15,067 nt of DNA from Spirogloea muscicola (Eukaryota > Streptophyta > Zygnematophyceae > Spirogloeales > Spirogloeaceae). The notes beneath the pieces are model-generated. The model saw nothing but the letters and a program-made list of their open reading frames with translations, was not told the DNA's origin and did not search any database. Location: contig WELB01000373.1 in NCBI GenBank assembly GCA_009602725.1, positions 20,406-35,472 on the forward strand. Reading direction: 5' to 3'. Positions 9,189-15,067 of the stretch are shown here, piece by piece (position 1 is the stretch's first letter; every line of letters starts with the position of its first letter). The position numbers were made by a program, and so were the translations under genes.

Positions 9189-9325
9189 GGACCTTGTCCC
9201 TTCTTTTTGGTCTGGCTATCTACAGCCCCTGCCTTATGCTGGAAAAACTGTTGCTTTTTGGAAGCAGTCTTGACACTGGCAGGCAATGGCTGTGAGAGGC
9301 CAGCCCAAAGGAGTGGACAAGGTCC
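9189..9325. repeat. Dispersed repeat, copies C and D as an imperfect inverted repeat
   Basis: The left arm 9189-9233 begins ggaccttgtcc and contains tggtctggct and acagcccctgcc. The right arm 9278-9325, reverse-complemented, also begins ggaccttgtcc and contains tgggctggcc, cacagcc and cctgcc. The outer 11 bases are identical and the arms match at most positions with small gaps. The 44-base centre contains ctgttgctttttggaagcag. The arrangement resembles a fold-back or MITE-like element, but I could not identify target-site duplications. Confidence 0.65.
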
Positions 9326-10132
9326 GGAAGTAGTCGGAAAGCTGATATCATACGAGCTGCTGTAAACGGCCAGCCAGATGCATATCGGCTGCATACAGGA
9401 AGGAGCTGAACCGCACATGATACGCAAGTGACTAGGACGACCGGGTGCTCGTGACCCCTTTCCATCTTTCACCCTCCGCTTCTCCACTTCGGTTCCAGAT
9501 CCCCAAGCCTGTTGAATTTGTACGTGCTCACTTGTGGGTACTGAAGTCCCCCTTCATCTTGAATTCAGTTTGTTACCTTAGCGCCTCTTAGCATAGGGGT
9601 CGGCTTTGTGTAGCCCATCCAAAATTTCCACATAGCTTTTGCCTGAACAGTGTACAGGCTTGATTTGGCCTCCTTTCATTTCCTGCACACCTTAGCGCGC
9701 CTTCTCTCCACTGAGACGATTGACGCTTCAGCAGTAGCGACACACTCGTTGCACCCCACCCTGCCAACTAGAAACGCCGCATGTCTCATCCTCTTTTTTT
9801 CTTTTTTTGTTGGGCCGGCCTTTTACAACCCTCGCCCCCTTTAAAAGACCTGCTTCAAACGCACCATCTCAAGCCTGGCGCTCCGAATGCTGTGACAGAC
9901 CAAGGCGGGACAGGATGCCTCCATCGCCCCTGGTGGAAGAACGGGCTCCAGGGCTCGAAAGTCGTTTGCTGTGCATTTGCGGACACACCCCGCTCTGGCT
10001 GACATTTCTGCAGTTTAGACATGGCAACACGTTCAGTGCTGTTTTTGACACAGCTGTCGGGACTGTTGTCCAAGGATTATTGCGCACCCATTTGTGGTTG
10101 CCCTTTCTGGCCCACTGGGCCCTGTCAGTCGA

Positions 10133-10200
10133 TTCGGGCTGGCGCTTCACAGCCATCGCCCCCTTAGGAATGAGAATCTTTTGGAGCAGCTTCTCCCTTC
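10133..10200 (+). repeat. Dispersed repeat, copy E (partial)
   Basis: cgggctggcgcttcacagcc, then atcgcccc and, about 25 bases on, ttttggagcagcttc. This parallels the ggctggc / cacagcc / ttttggaagcag order of copies C and D. The upstream ggaccttgtcc block is not clear. Confidence 0.4.
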
Positions 10201-10484
10201 TATTGCCCTCTGATGAGCGCCCATCCTGGAACCAACTGACGGCCACCAACGACCATCATGTGTGTCCGTCAATCAGCTTCCGCTGGTGCTGCAGGTCAGC
10301 CAGGACCCGTTAGATCATCAGCAAGCACCGCAAACTGCTACTTCTTACATGAGTGCCTGGCCTTGTGTTTGAGTGGACCTCTTACTAGCACTGCTGCTCC
10401 CAACACTCCGAGGTGGAATATGCTGGCAACATGGCTTCAAGTTCCCAAGTATCCTTAAGAACACAGCATAATTGGGAATACAAT

Positions 10485-10489
10485 TTACA
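10485..10489 (-). promoter_or_regulatory. Candidate TGTAA polyadenylation signal for the channel gene
   Basis: ttaca on the plus strand is TGTAA on the minus strand, 133 nt after the channel gene's stop codon, a typical distance for a green-algal 3' UTR. Chance occurrence cannot be excluded. Confidence 0.45.
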
Positions 10490-10621
10490 AATATGCTTGC
10501 AGGTAAGCATGTGAATACAGAGCCGGGACCACTGCCGTCATTCTAAGGAGGGGATCACATGACAAGCTAAAGCTGTTTATGGACCTAAGGTGTGCCCGTG
10601 CGGAGGCAGGAGGGTGAGAGC

Positions 10622-13600
10622 TCAAGCCAGCGTTGCCTGTGAGCGCTCCTCAAGGCTCGCAAGAACCTCATATCCAGCTGGGCGACCCCCAAGGACCTGC
10701 TCTACGCTGGCAACGCTCTGCCCAAAGTAAGCATCAAGACCGCGCTCCTTGGGCAGGCCGACCAGCTGCTCCAGGCCGTACTTGGCAACCACCACGAGCG
10801 TGCAGGCCAGCACAACGAGCATCTGGAGCTCAGGGTCATCCCCGCGCACGAAGAAGAAGGCCACCATGATCGCAAGGTAGAGGCAGAGCAGCGCCCGCAT
10901 CACCCGCAGAACCAGCGCAATTAGCTTGCCATCCGTCGCCAGAGGGAGGCTGTGGGACCTGCATCGGTAAGGGCTCCATATTCATAACGTCCTTATGCCT
11001 GGCAATACGACATTCTTAATAGTACATGGTGGCACAAGGAGAGTGTGAGCAGGGCATGTACCTCGAGCGGTATGTGTAGAGGAAGTTGTACTTATCAACA
11101 GCATAGCGATATCCAAAGAATAGGACCCCAAAGGGAAGGACCATTGGCGCGACGGTGCAATTGAGAAGGGCCATTGCAAACGCCGTGAGATTGTACGAGT
11201 GGTAGCTGGCAAAGTCAAAGGTAAACCCCGCGTCTGCTTCCTTAATGTAGCCAGGCCCAGATGTGGGGTACTGGTTGAGGACCTGCTCAGCAGGGGGGTG
11301 CTCAGTGTGAGGCTGGACAATATTTGGGGTGGCGCCATGCTCCTCGTCCTCCTCAACTGCCAAGCTGCTTAAGGCGTTTTGTGCACCATTGACAGCCCTT
11401 GCAGGGGTCTCGTCATACGAGGATGGTCGCTGCAGCACACTCAGCGCCGGCAGCTTGCTACCAACCAGCGCCTGAAAGTGGCGGGCGAGCCACGGGATGG
11501 GCGACAGGAGATCAAAGGAAATGCCCAGCAGGGCGCTTGTGATGAGAAAAGCAATCGCCGACAACGCCGAGCTCCCAATGAAAGTGCTGCAACGTGCGCC
11601 CAGCACACAGAGCACTGACAGCGTCAACAGCCAGCAAACCTTTTTTCAGACATGTTTGATGCCTCTTGGGGTTCCTTGTTTGATACTCTAACAGTGGTAA
11701 TATTAGTGGCTCATCTTCTTCATACAGAAGCAGCGCAAGCGACAGTCTCAACGAACACACCCAGCACTTCGCCTGTCCCTCATGCCCAAGGTTTATTATG
11801 AGTGCGAAGCTACGCACCTGTTCACGAGATTGTGGCGGTCACACTCCTTTGGGTGAGTGGCGCACCAGCCAAAGTCAAGAATAACTGCCTCCAGGGTGGT
11901 CTCAACCAGAGCCTGTACAATCATTGTCAAGCTTGGGTAAGACACCAAGCTGCGGCTGATCTGGGCTCTCAAAGCAAGAGACACTCAATGTGACTAGCTG
12001 TCTTGATGTCCTTGTGTAGCATGCGGTACAAGCGATGGACATGGGTCAAGCACTACTGAGCTACATCAATAGTCGCAACTTCTGCATCCGTGAGCAAGTA
12101 ACAGGATCCGTGACAGCTTGCCTTGAGCACGAGCAGGTTGAGGAGGTAAAAGGAGACCATCTTGAGGAGCACAGCCTGCTGCTCGCCTGAGACGGTAAGG
12201 TGACGCTCAAACTTAGACAGGCGCTGAAGCGCAGCCGGGATGGCCATGTACATGGCGACGAAGATGAGCACATTGGGCAAGAACTGGAAGACCACTGCCG
12301 ATCCCCAGCTGGAGCCCTGGGGCAGCGCCGAGCATAGGCAGGCGCCCTTGATTATCAGAGATCGTTAAAACACAGTCAAGCAATAGCATAACTGCAGAGT
12401 CGATCAATGAGCAGGTGAGCACATATGGACCAGATGGCTCTGCTCACTTTGGCCCATGACAGGAGGGCGTGGAAGTGCTCCAGAGCCTCGGGATCAAGGC
12501 GCTGTGCAGCTGAGTTGATGGCAGTCAACATGGCGAGCGGCGAGGACCAGAAGACCAACACGACGAACACCATCAGATTTACTGCCCAGCTGCGCACGCG
12601 GCGTCCAGCGGCGCTCGTGCCAACGTGGTGCCACTGGACCTTGCCAGGCGGCGGGGCGCGGTTGACTTGCCACCGCCATGTCACAAGGTCAGCCCTCCTC
12701 CTGCATGGCGCCACATGACAGAATCACCTCCTTTAGGGACTCATATACGAGTTGCTATTGAACAAATCAAATACCAGGAATATTTGGAATAACGTCAAAA
12801 TTGTTAGGAATCTGATTTCCTGAGCTGGGCAGACAAGCTGGGTTGTCACGGCAGTACAAAGCTTGAATTGCACTATCTACAGTACTGCTGTATGCACATC
12901 CACTCAGGGCACAGTCACACAACAAGCTAGATGGTAGAGGAACCACCTCCTCTTCCAGCTGGCATCACGGAGCGCTCGGGTAGCCGTGAAGACGTCCCGA
13001 AAAATCACGAAGGCGACCCCTGCGCCGCGGGCCTTGCCCTGCCTGTACAGGTTGACATCAGCCTCCAAAACCTGTATGCGACTCTCCAGCCATCGCACCT
13101 CGTCCCGCCAGCTCCACGCGCCACAAGGCCACAACCACCGCCGCCAGGCACCATTGCCCTGGTGGAGCCACCGCTGTGCAAACAGCGGCAGTGGCGGCCA
13201 TTGCCAATGCCGTAGCGCCTTCAAGCAGTGGCACCCGCTCGCGGCACGCTCGCTGAAAATGTACTCCTCCTCTTCCTCAGCAATGGACAAGCCAAACTCG
13301 TCCTCGCCATCAACGTGGCTGGCGCTGGCCAGCGGCTGGTAGAGACCCGAATCGCTGCCATTGACACCACTTCCAGCTCCTCTCTCGCCACCGCCGTGGA
13401 GGTCCTCCCAATACCTCGTCGAGACCACCGCAGCCGCAGTGGCCTCTGAAGCCCGCACCTGTGCGTACGCGAGCTGCCGGTCGGCGTCCAGCAGCTGGCT
13501 GCGGACGTGGAGGAAGGAACAGATGTCGTGCGGGACATGGACCTGGTACACCTTGCCGGGATACAGGTGCTCAAAATACTCCACAAGCGCCTGCACAACA

Positions 13601-14893
13601 AAACCGCCCCAGACCATAATTGACGTCTTTAAGCAGATTCCTTGGTGGGCTGATATACATACTACTAATTTGTTATAACATATGATAGTCTGGATGAGGT
13701 GGTCGAAGAGACAGTGGTTCCCTCCGCAGCCCAAGGGCTAGTCCAGCCAGCCAGCAGGGACAGCCTCACCTGCTTCTCAATGGCCAGGCCTCGGGGGACA
13801 CCATGCACAAGAATCGTGAAAGCTGAAATGCTGCCGGATGCGTCGCTCTCCTGGAAGTTTGAAGACTGGAGTTGCTTGTCAATCCTGCCGCCAAGAATGA
13901 TGACGGTCCGTATCTGCATGTTAAACACTGCCGAAGGCATACATGCTGCAGAAGGACAGCCATCCAGCAGCTCGACCTGAAGGCCAAGGTGGAAGCTCAA
14001 CCTGGCAATGGAAAGGTGGACGAGTGCGGCGACGAAGATGGTGAAGGTGACATGCGCCCAGAGCAGCCAGGAGCCCGGGCGGATGTGCAGGACAGTCGCC
14101 TGCGCAAACTGGTCGTGGAGGTGGGCGTGGCCGGCGTAGACATTCAGCGGAAGGAGGAGGAAGAAGCCTGGAATGGCTATCCCAAGCAGCATGAGCGCCG
14201 TGTTCCGCTGCATCCAAACATTTGACATTTTAGCTCAGTGCTGTGAGCTGGTCTTGTCCTAAGTACTCAGCATGTCCTAAATATATCAATGCTGACAGCG
14301 AGAGGATCGAAGCAGCAGGGTGGCGCACCTGGAGTGCCAGGTAATCACTGGCGTCGGCGCCGCAGAGCATGGCAATCTGCTCGTCGGTGGCGCGCCATAT
14401 GGCGAGGAGCTTGGTGAGCAGGTCGCGCGGCGCGGGGAGGCGGTGGTCGTCCTGGAGCTTCACGCACAGGAAGAGCACGACACACTGCGTACACACGGCG
14501 CCCAGGGAGATAGCCGGCTTCAGACGCCGCCTCATCAACGGATTCAGCCTTCAAGGGACCCCTGGCTGCGCTGCCCACAGCAGGCCACAATCTGGCGCAT
14601 GCATTGCAACCACGCCATGGCCGCAGGAAGGGGACGGTGCATTGATTATCCTACTTCAAGTAATACAAGCTATCGGTGATTACTGGTTCTTTAGCAGGAT
14701 ATTGCTTGATTCGTCGCCAAGCAAGGCGGCTCGGGCGGGCTTGTGCTTGCACCGTGAGGCCGCCGAGGGCGCTGATGTTGACGAGGTACGCGATGCTGCT
14801 GCCGCCGTACGGCGGCAAGGGCGGCAGCGATGGCGATGGCGCCGCCGCGCCGAAAGCGCCCCAAGCCAAGGACGGCAACGCCGACGGCTGCAT
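10622..14893 (-). CDS. OSCA/TMEM63 (CSC1, DUF221) mechanosensitive cation channel (10 exons)
   Basis: Predicted 906-aa polytopic membrane protein of the osmo/mechanosensitive calcium-permeable channel family. Minus-strand exons: 14893-14753, 14517-14329, 14207-13977, 13850-13770, 13590-12947, 12700-12448, 12346-12122, 11912-11818, 11586-11062, 10958-10622; the joined frame stays open. Landmarks: first membrane segment about 34-68; [10 protein letters not shown] (127-136) and [18 protein letters not shown] (156-173); cytosolic domain with [12 protein letters not shown] (195-206), [16 protein letters not shown] (218-233), [16 protein letters not shown] (378-393), [14 protein letters not shown] (408-421) and [11 protein letters not shown] (442-452); pore-region segments [19 protein letters not shown] (469-487), FLPNVLIF (521-528), SKFE (544-547), [20 protein letters not shown] (620-639), [12 protein letters not shown] (750-761), [25 protein letters not shown] (766-790) and two final hydrophobic stretches (about 807-832, 840-853). 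Oddities: Trp-rich and acidic insertions, a GC-AG intron, and weaker donors at exons 3 and 5. The exon 1/2, 3/4 and 5/6 boundaries are least certain. Confidence 0.9.
11913..12121 (-). other. Apparent GC-AG intron (intron 7 of the channel gene)
   Basis: Exon 7 ends ...CTCAAG followed by GCAAGC, and exon 8 begins after TTGTACAG. Joining them in phase 0 gives [18 protein letters not shown]. No GT donor close by keeps the frame and the similarity. AG|GCAAG is the known form of the GC donor class, which strengthens the call. Confidence 0.7.
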
Positions 14894-15067
14894 AATGGCC
14901 GCCGCCGGCACGGCCCGGAATGGCCCCGGCCAGCGGTCCTGGGGCAGCCGCTACGGCAGCCGCAGTGGGAGGCCGCTCAGTGAAGGCCCGCTGCGCGCAT
15001 CGCCAGAGCCCGCCGCGCGACCTGCAGGCAGCCCGCCGTCGCCGCCGCCGCCGCCGCCGCATCCGCC
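14894..15067. other. GC-rich 5' flank of the channel gene with (CCG)n
   Basis: Upstream of the first ATG (14893, minus strand) the sequence is very GC-rich and ends in about eight CCG triplets (15037-15062). The Arg/Ala-rich open frames here are consequences of the repeat. Presumed 5' UTR or promoter; an additional 5' exon outside the window cannot be excluded. Confidence 0.5.

Larger units (their letters stand above)
8135..10484. other. Repeat-bearing intergenic interval without convincing genes
   Basis: About 2.3 kb upstream of the GRAM gene and downstream of the channel gene, with lower GC than the exons. Several open frames of 60-196 codons occur (for example 8705-9295 +), but none resembles a known family, shows the exon-like GC bias of the neighbours or pairs with splice sites. 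The stretch holds several degenerate copies of one dispersed element in both orientations, listed separately. No tRNA signature was found. Confidence 0.6.

Noticed and set aside
8705-9295. 196-codon plus-strand open frame
   Set aside because: No recognisable domain, runs through the dispersed repeat copies in mixed orientation, and lacks the GC bias of real exons nearby.
12904-12946. Channel exon 5 continuing to the stop at 12904
   Set aside because: Similarity resumes in exon 6 ([13 protein letters not shown]), and only the GAG|GTGGTT donor matches the phase of its acceptor, so the tail is intronic.
1-15067. CRISPR array, toxin-antitoxin, phage defence or gene-cluster style system
   Set aside because: No regularly spaced repeats, prokaryotic operons or co-functional gene set; all recognised genes are ordinary eukaryotic nuclear genes with introns.

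Overview
The window is eukaryotic nuclear DNA, most likely from a green alga (Chlorophyta, possibly a trebouxiophyte). The evidence is intron-dense genes with short introns (about 100-300 nt) and GTGAGC/GTGCGN-type donors, GC-rich exons coding long Ala, Pro and Gly runs, abundant GCC/CGG microsatellites, less GC-rich intergenic DNA, plant-like protein sequences, and two candidate TGTAA polyadenylation signals of the chlorophyte type. Taxon is an inference. I saw no bacterial operon, CRISPR array, prophage or intact transposon.

Five genes could be reconstructed by joining exons at splice sites that keep frame and restore family-typical sequence. (1) 194-1187, +: RidA/YjgF/UK114 imine deaminase, 5 exons, 148 aa. 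(2) 1940-2780, -: ribosomal protein eL32, 3 exons, 133 aa. (3) 3949-6313, +: C-terminal part of the U2 snRNP splicing factor SF3A1/Prp21, 4 exons, 644 aa visible. Its N-terminal SURP modules are absent, and a single ambiguous base (n3948) lies exactly where homology starts. (4) 6658-8104, -: WBP2/UPF0664-type GRAM-domain protein, 5 exons, 202 aa. (5) 10622-14893, -: OSCA/TMEM63 (CSC1, DUF221) mechanosensitive channel, 10 exons, 906 aa, with one apparent GC-AG intron.

Layout: RidA and eL32 converge; eL32 and SF3A1 diverge from a CGG-rich interval of about 1.2 kb; SF3A1 and the GRAM gene converge with 344 nt between stop codons. The GRAM gene and the channel gene are in tandem on the minus strand, separated by about 2.5 kb of apparently non-coding DNA. 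That interval carries degenerate copies of an undescribed-looking repeat, two of which form an inverted pair at 9189-9325.

The genes do not form a pathway: translation, splicing, metabolite repair, a membrane/GRAM protein and an ion channel. I found no convincing new multi-gene system. The items most worth following up are the SF3A1 N-terminal loss at the ambiguous base, the dispersed repeat, the Trp-rich cytosolic insertion of the channel, and the unusual introns.
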